64,000 nucleotides of DNA from Sitta carolinensis (taxonomy: Eukaryota > Chordata > Aves > Passeriformes > Sittidae), in the NCBI GenBank assembly GCA_032173965.1, contig CM063287.1:12901859-12965858 (forward strand), read 5' to 3'. The position numbers and the translations under genes were made by a program. Shown here one piece after another: positions 25,455 to 36,000 of this stretch; within the stretch, counting starts at the first letter, position 1; every line of letters begins with the position of its first letter. Below the pieces are notes generated by a model, which saw only the letters and a list, made by a program, of their open reading frames with translations, ran no database searches and had not been told where the DNA came from.

Positions 25455-26234
25455 GTGAGATCAGTAGCCCAGCTGAGGAGCAGATATACCAATGTACACA
25501 GCATGGGTAACAAACAAGAGGAGCTGGAGGCCATGGTACAGCAGCAAAGCTATGATATATCACCATCACTGAAATGTGGTGGGATGACTCACATGGCTGG
25601 AGCACTGCAATGGACAGCTACAAGCTCTTCAGAAGAGTTGGGAAAGGGAGAAGAGGTGGAGGCGTGGTGAGGCTTTCGATGCCATGGGTATTGAAATAAA
25701 TGACAACGAAGTTGAATGCCTATGGGTAAGAATGAAGGGGAACAAGGCTGACATCCTACTGGGAGGATGTTATCACCCACCCAACCAGGAAAAAGAGGTG
25801 GACAACTTATTCTTTGAGCAGCTGGAGGATGTTTCAGGATTACCACCCCTTGTTCTTGTTGGTGGCTTTAACCTACCAGACATCTGCTGGGAACTCAACA
25901 CAGTAGAAAAGAGGCAGTCCAGGAAGGACCTAGAGTGTGTGGAGGACAGCTTTTTGTCACAGCTGGTGAGTGAGGGACCGAGGAGGGACTATGTTAGACC
26001 TGTTGTTTGCAAATAGAGATGGGCTAGTGGGAGATGTGGTGGTTGGAGGCCACTTGGGGCACAATAATCATGAAATGTGAGTTCTCAATAGAGTTCTCAA
26101 TATTTGGTGAAATAAGGAAGAGCATCAATAAAACTTTCACACTGGACTTCTAGAGAGCAGACTTTGGCCTATTTAGAAGATGTAGTCAGAGAGTTCCTTG
26201 GGAAGCAGCCCTTAAAAACAAAGGAGTTCAGATA
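25455..26234 (+). pseudogene. CR1 ORF2 N-terminal fragment: APE-type endonuclease relic
   Basis: In active CR1 this domain nicks target DNA to prime reverse transcription. Frame 3 from 25455 shows YTNVHSMGNKQEELEAMVQQ, a shift near 25558, then ITEMWWDDSHGWS, and after another shift frame 1 from 25684 with NEVECLWVRMKGNKADILLG, GCYHPPNQEKEVDNLFFEQL, LVLVGGFNLPDICWELN and SRKDLECVEDSFLSQLVSE. A last shift near 25975 leads to MLDLLFANRDGLVGDVVVGG and GHNNHEM, ending in a TGA at 26078-26080. The catalytic Glu of the ITE-W motif is kept. The GDFN aspartate is Gly (codon 25864-25866) and the aspartate expected in the SDH motif is Asn (26066-26068). With both changed, the enzyme would be inactive even without the frameshifts. 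Confidence 0.9.
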
Positions 26235-26253
26235 ACTAGTACTTAGTTATCCA

Positions 26254-26282
26254 AGATAGTACTAAGTATCTAAGTACTATCT
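26254..26282. repeat. Inverted repeat at the edge of the CR1 fragment, 10-bp arms
   Basis: AGATAGTACT at 26254-26263 and its complement AGTACTATCT at 26273-26282 are separated by 9 nt. A related AGTACTTAG copy sits just upstream at 26238-26246. The cluster starts about 20 bases after CR1 homology ends, so it may mark a repair junction. Confidence 0.8.
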
Positions 26283-27542
26283 CATGGATTAATCTGGACT
26301 CATGACCACCACTGCTGTTTACTGACACACAATAAGAGGAAAATATCATCTCAATAATTGTTATTATTAAAACATTTTGAGCTTTGTGGTCTGACACACA
26401 AAATGGGACTCATCAGCATTAGAACAATAATGCTGAACTTTCACATATTGCCAGGTTACTTCCTTAAAATATGGCTAATACTCCTGACTAATTCCAACAC
26501 TGTCAAGCACTTGGTAGGAATGGGTGGTGGTGGGTGTACAAGAGCAATTATTTTATTAATTCTGATTCATAGAAGAATGGTAGTTCCAATGAATTTTATA
26601 AACTCAGAAGCCCTAGAAAGGAAAAGGAAATTTACCAACAAAACTGTGGTCATGAGTTCTGAGCACAAATTCAAATACAAGGTTAATTTCTTCTGTGGAA
26701 ACAGAATATAAATTACATTATATGTCAACAGTGAGTGAAAAGATCACTGGAAGTGAAGATTCAACTATGAGTTTATGAAAAGGAATGATAAAAGGAATAC
26801 TTCACACTTATAAATGGTCTTCAGACTGTTACAGGCACTGAAGAATGAAGATCTTGTTAAAAGGAGACTCAAATTTCTGTGAATCTTCAAGAGTTCGGCT
26901 TCTGTTTTACAGATTTTTATTTACAGAAATAGTATTGAATCTGTTACGTGTGTATACTAGGGGCACACATCTAATGTTAAAAAACCTAAAAATGAAGTCA
27001 TTAAGGTCATTAAGAACTTTCTGAATATGTCAGCTTAAGATGCTGTTGTACGAATTCTGTTCTCCCTAATAAATGCTCTCATGCTCCCATAGGATGTGAT
27101 GTAATGAACAGTAGTGTTCGTGCCCATGAAATCATGTAGCCCAGTGGGAATCATAACGGAGAACTTGTAAGCATCTGCAAGGTTTTGAATGACTGTAATT
27201 AAGTAACCTACTTCTCCTCTTGTGTTCCACCATGACAGCTGGGGTCAGCTGAACACTTGAGTCCCTAAACATAAATGTCAGGGGATGTTGACAGAAAATT
27301 CTTAGCAAAAGCCCTTCACCTTTGGAATTTAGTTCTCTTATTATAGCTTTGATAGAGCCCAGGTCAGTTGACAACCAAGATGTAGAGCAAGACCTTTTCA
27401 TTAATACTTCCCAGAAGAGTCATAAAGATGCCTTTTAATATGCCATTGTGACTAATTAGTTACTTAATCACACTAAATTAAATAAGAAACCATATTCTGA
27501 ATTCCCATATTTTTATTAATGACATACAAGACTAGAAACATC

Positions 27543-27564
27543 TTTTTTTTTTTTTTTTTTTTTT
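27543..27564. repeat. Poly(T) tract, 22 nt
   Basis: An unbroken T run. It could be the complement of an A tail of a minus-strand insertion, but no element body was recognised upstream on that strand. Confidence 0.9.
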
Positions 27565-28989
27565 CCAAATCTATCAAAAATCTCTGAGAGGAGCTGTATA
27601 TTAAGAAGATGAATGGAAGGATGACTGAAAACAAAACAGACATACAATGTTTACATCTGTAATGAGAAAAGCAAAGAAAATGTACAGTAATGAGGGGTAA
27701 TTTAGAGAATAATCAAAGTAATATTGTAATGACTACAACCAACATATCATGCCTGAAGGGAAATATCCTGAAGGGATATCTTGCCTAAAGGAATATGGTC
27801 TATACCACAAAAGCTTGGAGCCATTGAAACCCCTAGAGAAAGATTATAATGGTCGTACATAAAGTATAATTTATTTACAATTTGAGGAAGGTTTCCATCA
27901 AGTCCCTAATGACAGGCTTACTAGTTACATTAAAAGCTGAGCTGATTCTGATAAAGGCATGAAGTCAATAAAGCAGGCAAAAGGATTCCACAGCACGAGG
28001 AGAAAATGGATGTTGCTTACCAGGCATGAATAGATATAGAAACCCTGATAGCAACATAGACTTAAAAGATACATATTAAAAGAACTCTCAATACATGATC
28101 TCATGACAGCAGACAGATTGTAGTGACTACTAATAAGGAAGCATGATCTAATGTGAATCTAACAGCTCTATTATCTGGGAAATATTGAGAGACCATTAGA
28201 GAGATCTATTTGTATAACTTTTCTAGTATTTTATTCTTGCTCATTCTTTTCTTATGTTTTTTAACTGTGTGTGGGAAAGGGAAATTGAAGGGTCTTTTAG
28301 GTGTAGGAGTGTTCTAGCTATTTTTTGTAGTGCCTCTGGATAAATGAAACATCTGTAGATAAATGCATGTGTAAGGATAAAAGGAGAAAATTTAAAATTA
28401 CTATAAAGGACGATATACCATGTGGAATAAATACAAGTAGGAAGAAAGTGAAAAATAATGTGTGAAAATTATTTTTATAAGAAGTTAGCCTTCTGACTTT
28501 CAGTAATATAAATCAGGAGATAATCAACGGTGTAAGTAGTGAATAAAGAGGAAATCGCCACCAAAAAATCCATATTTGGAAAAGGTTGCTACAATACCAA
28601 AAGAGAAAATTTGTCACCTAGTTTATGATAATTAGTAGAGTTTATATTAATTTGTGTTTATTTATTTTCACATTTGTGGTGGTTTTAAATAGCTTGATTT
28701 TTGGAGAGAGTGGAAAAAGCCAGCCACGGCAGTGATATTTTCCTGGGAGGAGCTGCTAGCAGCTTCCTTCCTGCCTGGCAAAACCAATCGCAGGCTAGCT
28801 CTGAAGATTAGGCACACTGCTAAGCCAGTTAGAAAAGCCGGAAGGCCTCTATGATAACAGTTAGGAAGTAAAAATTGCAGGAAGCTCTCTTGTTCCCTAC
28901 TCTCCAAGGAGGCGTGGGCGGTAGGGGTCCTCTGACATGTGGCCACTGAATTCGTCCAGTGCGGCTGCCAGGCCACGCTGCCGGACCAT

Positions 28990-30027
28990 CCCGGTGCCAG
29001 CGCCATGAGGCAGCACAGTGCCGGAGCAGCATGAGCCGGGCCGAGCCGACACCATGAGGCCGGCACAGTGCCGGGCAGCCATGAGCCGGGCACGGAGCCG
29101 GAGCAGCCATGAGGCCAGGCACAGTGCCGGGAGCAGCCATGAGGCCGGCACTGTGCCGAGCAGCCATGAGGCCAGGCACAGTGCCGGGAGCAGCCATGAG
29201 GCCGGGCCTGGTGCCGCAGCAGCCATGAGGCCGGCACAGTGCCAGGAGCAGCCATGAGGCCAGGCACAGTGCCGGGAGCAGCCATGAGGCCGGGCACTGT
29301 GCCGCAGCAGGCCATGAGGCCGGGCACGGAGCGGGAGCAGCCATGAGGCCGGCACAGTGCCGGGAGCAGCCATGAGGCCGGGCACGGAGCCGGGAGCAGC
29401 CATGAGGCCAGGCACAGTGCCGGGAGCAGCCATGAGGCCGGGCACAGTGCCAGGAGCAGCCATGAGGCCAGGCACAGTGCCGGGAGCAGCCATGAGGCCG
29501 GCCTGGGCCGCAGCAGCCATGAGGCCGGGCACAGTGCCAGGAGCAGCCATGAGGCCGGGCACAGTGCCGGGAGCAGCCATGAGGCCGGCACAGTGCCGGA
29601 GCAGCCATGAGGCCGGCCTGGTGCCGCAGCAGCCATGAGCCAGGCACATGCCGGAGCACCATGAGGCCGGGCCTGGTGCCGCAGCAGCCATGAGCCAGCA
29701 CAGTGCCGGGAGCACATGGGCCGGGCCTGTGCCGCAGCGCCATGAGGCCAGGCACAGTGCCGGGAGCAGCCATGAGGCCGGCCTGGTGCCGCAGCAGCCA
29801 TGAGGCCGGGCACGGAGCCAGAGCAGCCATGAGGCCAGGCACAGTGCGGAGCAGCCATGAGGCCGGCCTGGTGCCGCAGCAGCCATGAGGCCAGGCACAG
29901 TGCCGGGAGCAGCCATGAGGCCGGGCCTGGTGCCGCAGCAGCCAGGCCGGCACGGAGTGGGAGCAGCCATGAGGCCGGGCACGGAGCCGGAGCAGCCATG
30001 AGGTTGGGCATGGAGCGGGATCAGCCC
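28990..30027. repeat. GC-rich minisatellite, 30-bp unit, about 36 copies
   Basis: The unit is roughly GCCATGAGGCCGGGCACAGT followed by GCCGGGAGCA, 30 bp, with variants of about 25-31 bp. About 36 copies were counted by eye from the CATGAG landmark. Three main variants interleave: one with GGCACAGTGCC, one with GGCCTGGTGCCGCAG and one with GGCACGGAGCCGG. GGCACAGTGCC is a palindrome around a central A, so many units can form a small hairpin. Because 30 is a multiple of three and the unit lacks stops, long frames arise: 447, 405 and 410 codons in the three minus-strand frames, and repeats of MRPGTVPGAA on the plus strand. These are by-products of the repeat; nothing suggests a selected protein. 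Indels between units break any single phase. Confidence 0.92.
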
Positions 30028-30287
30028 TGCCTCCATCCTGCTCCACCAGTGGTCACAGAGCCGCACTGTGCCGCCGAAATCGCAGAGCCTGGGCGCACTG
30101 GGCAGCGCACTCTCCGGCACGGCTGGCAATGGACTTTATTTGGGTAGCCATACTTTAGCCAGCTATGCTGCGGATGGAAGGACAAAAGCGGCTGCTGCGG
30201 TTGCGGTATTTTTTTGGCGTCCTGTGTGAAGAGAAGGCACGGAGTGGAGCTGGCAGCCAGCGTGGCCTGCACGCTGCCAGCAGAGAC

Positions 30288-30469
30288 CACGTGATCAGCA
30301 GCGAGAGGCACAGCGAGAAGTTCGCCATTACTAAGCCTGGTCAAGATCAACATTTCAGCACTGCAGAACTCTATAAAAACGGTTTCAATTTATAAAACTT
30401 GAGAATAAACAAACCTACGAACACCAATTCTCTCCTGAGTCAGAGAAGAAGAAGACGTGAAGACACGTG
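30288..30469 (+). promoter_or_regulatory. Promoter-like segment inside the LTR-like element
   Basis: Between the minisatellite and the 3' part of the element, recognisable motifs cluster: E-box CACGTG at 30288-30293, a TATA-like CTATAAAAAC at 30371-30380, AATAAA at 30404-30409, an AP-1 site TGAGTCA at 30436-30442 and a second CACGTG at 30464-30469. A TATA box about 30 bases before an AATAAA is reminiscent of a U3/R boundary, but another polyadenylation-like motif lies near 31138. Which of these, if any, was used cannot be told. Sequence motifs only; activity is not shown. Confidence 0.35.
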
Positions 30470-31239
30470 AGGAGAACAATATGGTGGGTGAAAAGGAGGG
30501 AGAGAGACGAGGACGTGCTCCGAGCCTCGGAGCTGAGGTTCTTCTGAGGGCTGTTGTAAGGACATTAATACAACAAACTGTCTTCTGTAATTCATGAACT
30601 GCACTGGGGGGGGATGCAGAATTCACCCACAGCCCATGAAAAAAGGGCACTCATGCTGGAGCGTGTGGATGCTGAAAAGCTGTGACCTCGTGAGAGGCTT
30701 TAACAGAGAGGGAGAGAACCCTTGCTTTCAGAAATAGAAGAAGGGTACTAGTGCTTTAATATGAGAACAGCTCATCCTTAAAAAACAAAACTCCATAAAT
30801 TCAATGGCCCACAAAAAAAGCATTTGTGGGAAGACTTTTTGCCTGCGGAAGAGAGTTCACGTTGCAGCAGGTTTCGGGTGGACTGCTACTCGTGAAAATT
30901 AGAACCACGTCAGAAAAGCTCACAGAGAACTGTCTCCTGTGGGAAGGACTCCATGGCAAAGTAAAAGAGACTCCTCTCCCTAAGTGAACTGAAGAAATAT
31001 TTTAGAAGTGATAAACTGACTCAAAACCCCACTTATTTTTCTCCCTGCACTGTCAGGAGAAAGGGGAAAAAAAGCTGGGGAGAAGAAAAAGTGTCCTAAA
31101 AGTTTATTTCTAGTTCTCATTATTATCTTTTAATTCTATCAATAATTTTTTCTTTATACCTCTATACAGTAAAAGAGACTGAGTGAATAATTTTTTTTCA
31201 TGGCTGCTCTGTTATTTGGCCAGCATCAAACCCACTACA

Positions 31240-32727
31240 CTCATTCCTGCAACACTTCAGACATGAAAATCCCACCAATGCTGACCTGCAATCAGTTCTG
31301 CATGATGTCCCAAATTGCTCTGAATAAGCACTGACATTTTTAACTCATGCCCTGGTCTCACTGTGATCCAATTTCTATGTCATTACATATCTCTCATATT
31401 TGTTTCAAAGTCTATCACAAGATGTTTAAAGTAATGAAAAATTTTAAATGGAAAAAGCATCAAATATGGTGTAAATGGTGCTTTTTCCATATACTACGAT
31501 TTTATAAACGTAAATATTTGCAAACTACAGCCAACTCATCTGAACTTGTGGAATATTTAGAACCTAAAATCTGATTGCTGGATTGCTTTGCAGATCTTAG
31601 CCTACAAAGGAGATTTCCTTGAGATAAAAAAATGGTTTTTTGCACTCTTTGGTTGTATCAAAATTTCTATGGTTTGTGGAATTGAATAGTTCAACAAATT
31701 AAATAATTAGAAGATAACCATCAAGGGTTTTATCCATGGTTTTGTTTTAGTTTTTCACAAATCAATACTTTTCATAACAATCAGCACAGAAAACTTCTGT
31801 ACCTGCTCACTCCACAGGATATTTCCTGCAGAGCTCTGAAACAAACCTTACACCTTCTGCCTTATGTGACCATTAAATTTCAGGGCTGAAGCATCATTTT
31901 TACTGAGTCCATGAACTGATTTCTATAATTATTTTATGCAAAATGAGTGGTACATCCTTCAGGCCAGGAGGGAACCTCCAGGCAAGAAATGCCTAAACAG
32001 GAATAAGGATTGGAAGATACAAAAAGGGAACCAATAAACTGTGGAGTTGGAAATAGTGTGTTTGACGCCCCATCTTCCCCTTTGGGATGTTTATAATTTT
32101 ATAGGCGTGTGCTTACTTTACAACCTAGAAAGGATTTAAGACTCTGCATTCCTTATAGTGATACAGGTTTGTATACTCCTAATGGAGATGCATATCTTCA
32201 TATAAGTCAGGCATTCCTCTCTGAATTTCCTATACACTTGTGCTCCTACTCTGGGGTATCTGCCATAGATTCCATAATGAGATTCTTAACAGTCTCACAC
32301 GTTAAATACAGAATTCAGAGACCTCACTTAAGGCTCTCAATGCTGGTCTAAGAAGGAGGTATCTAAGGACTAATAAATAACTACAACACACAGCCTCTAC
32401 CCATTTTTGTCTAGTCCTTCAGATATACAAGCAGGCCTGAAAACCTAAGGTGTTCAAATGACTACACCTTGACCTTTTTTTTCCTTGAGCAGTCAGTAAA
32501 CTTCAGGTAGAAAAATGTCAAAGGATGGTCTAAAGAGCAGGAAATTGTGTGTGTGTAGCATGAGCTGTAGCAATCAGTCTTTATGAGGAAAGTAGCATTT
32601 TTACAATAAGGTTTTAGTCACAAAACAAATCCAAAACCTTCAATTTAGAATTATAAGCAACTTTGAAAGGAAAAGGGTTGCAACTGAATCAGCTAAAGTG
32701 AACAATACCTTAGCCCAGGTAATTTGT
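31240..32727. other. Unique AT-rich noncoding DNA, no gene seen
   Basis: Starts immediately after the LTR-like element. Open frames here are 75-80 codons without recognisable features. No repeat family was recognised. Confidence 0.55.
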
Positions 32728-33060
32728 GTGGAAACTGGAAACATAAGACCATGGGAGGCGGGGTACTGAAAGGATGCTAATGGGACCTTCCAAAATAGGC
32801 CATGGTTCTGGTTCTAGTTCTCCATTGGCTCAGGATCTTTGACAAAGAAGGTCATGTCCCTGTCCTGGGTTCAAGATTGGACCCTTGCTCTCAAGTTACC
32901 CTATATACTGTTAAGTTAGCCCCACCCTTGTGTCTTTGGATGATGCCCCTCGGACCATGTGGTCCCTGTGTTTGTTATTTTACCATCATTAAAGTTCTTT
33001 TTTGGGCACTCCATCATATTCCATCCCTGTATTATCTATTTTGCCACGCTTCATCCCAGC
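32728..33060 (+). mobile_element. Possible degraded LTR (ERV-like), weak
   Basis: A block of higher GC with LTR-like order: a CATTGGCTCAG box near 32825, TATATA at 32902-32907, then ATTAAA at 32988-32993 followed by GTTCTTTTTTGGGCACTCC and a C/T-rich stretch ending near CCAGCCAGACTGG. This is the usual promoter, polyadenylation signal, U5 layout of a short retroviral LTR. Clear TG...CA termini and target duplications were not found, and no internal retroviral sequence adjoins it. It may instead be ordinary unique DNA. Confidence 0.35.
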
Positions 33061-36000
33061 CAGACTGGAATTGAGATCACAGTACCTCACTGTGATAGAA
33101 AAGCAGCAGGATATGACAAAGAGAAGTTGGTTCACAGGTAAAAGGACAAGCTGGAAAGACCCACCCTGATTCTAAAATTCAGAAAATGGAGCACATGAAG
33201 GAGACGAAGGTTTCAGAGGAAAGAAATGTAAATGGAATATCAGCTTCTCGTGGTAGTAGAAAAAAGACATTACACAGTCTAGTTATCATATGTCTAGGAC
33301 TTCTTCACTTGTGAATGCACTCTTTGGGAGCAGTAAGACAGCTGGAAACAAGGGAGATATTTATTGAAGCTGTAAAAATTTCGACTAAGAAATACTGTAA
33401 GCTTGAACATCCATCAGAGCATAATTGCTGTTTTCCATTTAGCAGCAAAGTATGACTTACCAAGGACTGCTGGAAGAATCAACATTTCACAAGGACAGCT
33501 CTGATGATGAGCGATGGTCTTGGTGTCCTAGTCAGAAGCTTTAATACCTTTTTTCTCGCCTTGCCTTCATCCCTTGCAATGCCATGCTGCCAGTTACAAA
33601 AGCTTGGTGTAATCCCCAGGGTTTATAGAGAAAGTGCATTAGGTGTAAGGAGGGTAAAGCAGACATTGGCTTTGGCAGATTGTGTGAACTGATGAAAAGC
33701 AGCGGCTGACTCCCACAATGAAGCAAGGAAAATGCACTCCTCTTTAGAATCACTATTCAGACAGTACCAGAGTAACTAATCTGAGATAGTTCACCATGTT
33801 TGCATACCTTCACATACCTATCATAGACTTCCACTAGAAAATAAATATTTTCATTTTTTTCTCAGTTTGTTTTTATTCTGTACCTATCTCTACAAAGTCA
33901 ATTATGGTTTTAAAGCCTGAGTCTAATAAAAAGAAAATTGAATCTTCTATGATGAAACTGTACACAAAGTGAGAGGCAGTGAATTTAAGCATTTGGAATT
34001 CTGACTTTGACACAATTCTGGAGCTGAAATCTTATCAGGAAAGGAGAACACAAAACAGCTTTCTCTTGCATTGGTTCATTCATGTTAAGTACGACAAGTT
34101 GCACACAGCAGAAGAATCTCAGCCTAGATTAGCAATACCATTTTTTCACAATGTACAAGGAGAGTAAAGGGCATTCAATTAAAACATGGTGCAAGCAAGC
34201 ATTATCACTTAGCTCTGGGAAAAAAAAACCCAAACCCCTCACCTAGTTTTAGACATTAAAATAAAACTGCAAGTAATGAAACAGTCACTTGAAAAATTTT
34301 CATCCTTCTAATAACACAGCTTCTCTTAAGCACTACTATGAATTCCTCTCCTGCTCTCTTGAACATAAGCCATGAGGCATCTAAAAGCTAATAAGATCTA
34401 CAATGAAATTTCTGCTAGATTCATTACAGTTTGCTGTCAAGTGGTCAAATCCACATAATTATTTTCTACCAATATCTTTGCGTGCATTCCCTCTGACTGC
34501 CTACTACAGCTAGTGAATGTATGGTATATTTAAAGGTCCGCAGCAAGTAATTAAATAATTACTATATATAAAACTCCTTTGAAGCAAAGTGAAATACAAT
34601 AAAATCAAGACCTTTTTTTTTAAAAATCCTTCTCATTAAGAGGAGTTTGAGCCAACAGAAATAAGCCCATTCTGATGATATTCATGAACTAGTACTGACA
34701 ATGTTGTTATTTACTTGCAAAATAAGATCTTTGCTGAACTACGAAAAGTCTGACAAACCATAATTCAATTTTAAAAAATAATCCCTTCACTATCTCCATT
34801 TGCATCAGATTTCTTGAATGTGATCCTCAGTAGCTTTTTGTCATGCCATGAAGATATATCTCTCTTTTTTCCCCTCAGAATCCTTAGTCATAATGTTTCA
34901 GAGGTTGCTTTGTAAGGATGCTGTACCTGTAATCACTGAATTCTTTCACTTCTTTCATTTGAGAAATAACAGTGCCATGAGACACTAATTATGGCCTATG
35001 CAAACAAACAGTAGTGTGTACCCTGAAGTCCTTATCTAACTTTATAGAGGGTGTCAAAAGTGTGGGCAGCTTCCACGTGTATTTTTCTTCATCACTGGCA
35101 GTAGGTATGGCAACTCATTGGCTAGATAAACCCCAAGAATCCTTAGTGTGTAAACTGTTGCTTGTTAATGGGCTTGGATGGTTCACAAAGCCTACAGAAT
35201 CGTCTGCCTCTGACCTTAAGACAGTCTTAAATCAATTTAGTCTGACAGTATTCAGCTCTTGCTGACCAGTGACCCAGACACTGATTCTAGCTCTCTGGAG
35301 ATTAGCCAGACCAGCTTGTACTCAACAGTAGCTCTAGTGCTTTTCTTCTGCTGGGGATCTCATCAGAAAATGTTCCAGCACATTTAAAATATGCACTGTG
35401 CGTGTGCATGCACTTGCGTAAGTGCATAGACACTTAAAATACTTTCAAGGTTTTAAGAGTTCAATATTATACTGATACAGTATCAGTTATTCATTAATAA
35501 CTTCAATAGATAGAAATATATGCTTGAAAACAGAAAACAAGTCCAGTACCTCTTAAAGACCCTAGTTCCTTTCCTGCATGCCTCTTTTCACCTGTTGTCC
35601 TTGCACACTGATGCACAGTCCCCCAGAGGGTTACTGTGCAAAGCACCCAGTGTGGTGAGAACTTTGAAACACTGAGTAACTGCAGTGTGAATAATTTTGT
35701 CATTCCTTACATGTTATGACCAGTTTGTACTTTCCTCCACCGTACAACAGACCTAAACCTCTGTAATGCTAATCTGACACAGCAAAACTAGTAAGGGAAT
35801 ACAACAATGAAAGATTTTAGGGATGTTTCTAGTATTTTTGTGTTGGTGAATGCCCCAGTTTCCATGATAAGAACTGCCCATGCTTCTTTGCAAAGCAGAC
35901 CATTGCAAATGACCAGTTGTATCTTTGTCTAGGTAATTGCCTGAAGATTTCCAGTAGATTCTTGTAATCTGATGTCATCTGTTTCAGCACCACACTAACT

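Larger units (their letters stand above)
24322..26234 (+). mobile_element. CR1 LINE, 5' portion (ORF1 plus ORF2 endonuclease), 3' truncated
   Basis: This holds the part of CR1 that is usually lost to 5' truncation: nearly all of ORF1 and the endonuclease at the start of ORF2, in the normal order and spacing (ORF1 stop at 25381-25383, ORF2 homology from about 25455). It ends abruptly after a block near 26130-26230 that corresponds to the linker downstream of the endonuclease (ADFGLFRR, then VPWEAALKNKGVQ). No reverse transcriptase and no 3' tail follow. Losing the 3' end is unusual for target-primed retrotransposition and points to later deletion or rearrangement, or to a 5'-inversion event. 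Multiple frameshifts, stops and active-site changes show it is long dead. Confidence 0.92.
26235..28674. other. Unique AT-rich noncoding DNA, no gene seen
   Basis: Begins with a short inverted repeat at 26254-26282 next to the CR1 3' break and contains a 22-nt T tract at 27543-27564. The 117-codon frame at 26358-26711 (plus) has no recognisable domain and is probably chance. No transposon was recognised. Confidence 0.55.
28675..31239 (+). mobile_element. Long solo-LTR-like element (ERV-type TG...CA ends) with a nested minisatellite
   Basis: The left end TGTGGTGGTTTT and right end AAACCCACTACA form an imperfect terminal inverted repeat of about 12 bp starting TG and ending CA, the retroviral LTR signature. 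Together with the style of the interior and the 3' end (an AATAA-like motif then CTTTATACC near 31138-31160, shortly before the end) this resembles long passerine endogenous-retrovirus LTRs in plus orientation. No gag, pol or env coding trace and no second LTR copy is visible, so a solo LTR or a non-autonomous derivative fits best. At about 2.56 kb it is very long for an LTR, partly because about 1.04 kb is a GC-rich tandem array. No exact 4-6 bp target duplication was found (CACATT before, CTCATT after), so the ends are uncertain by a few bases. Confidence 0.6.

Noticed and set aside
26358..26711. 117-codon plus-strand frame
   Set aside because: No recognisable domain; the window background predicts occasional frames of this size.
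28668..30011. 447-codon minus-strand open frame (and 405- and 410-codon frames beside it)
   Set aside because: All three minus-strand frames are open because the 30-bp unit has no stop; the peptide is pure repeat translation and the ends do not resemble any protein.
28990..30027. CRISPR-like array
   Set aside because: Units are contiguous with no unique spacers and the genome is vertebrate; it is a minisatellite.
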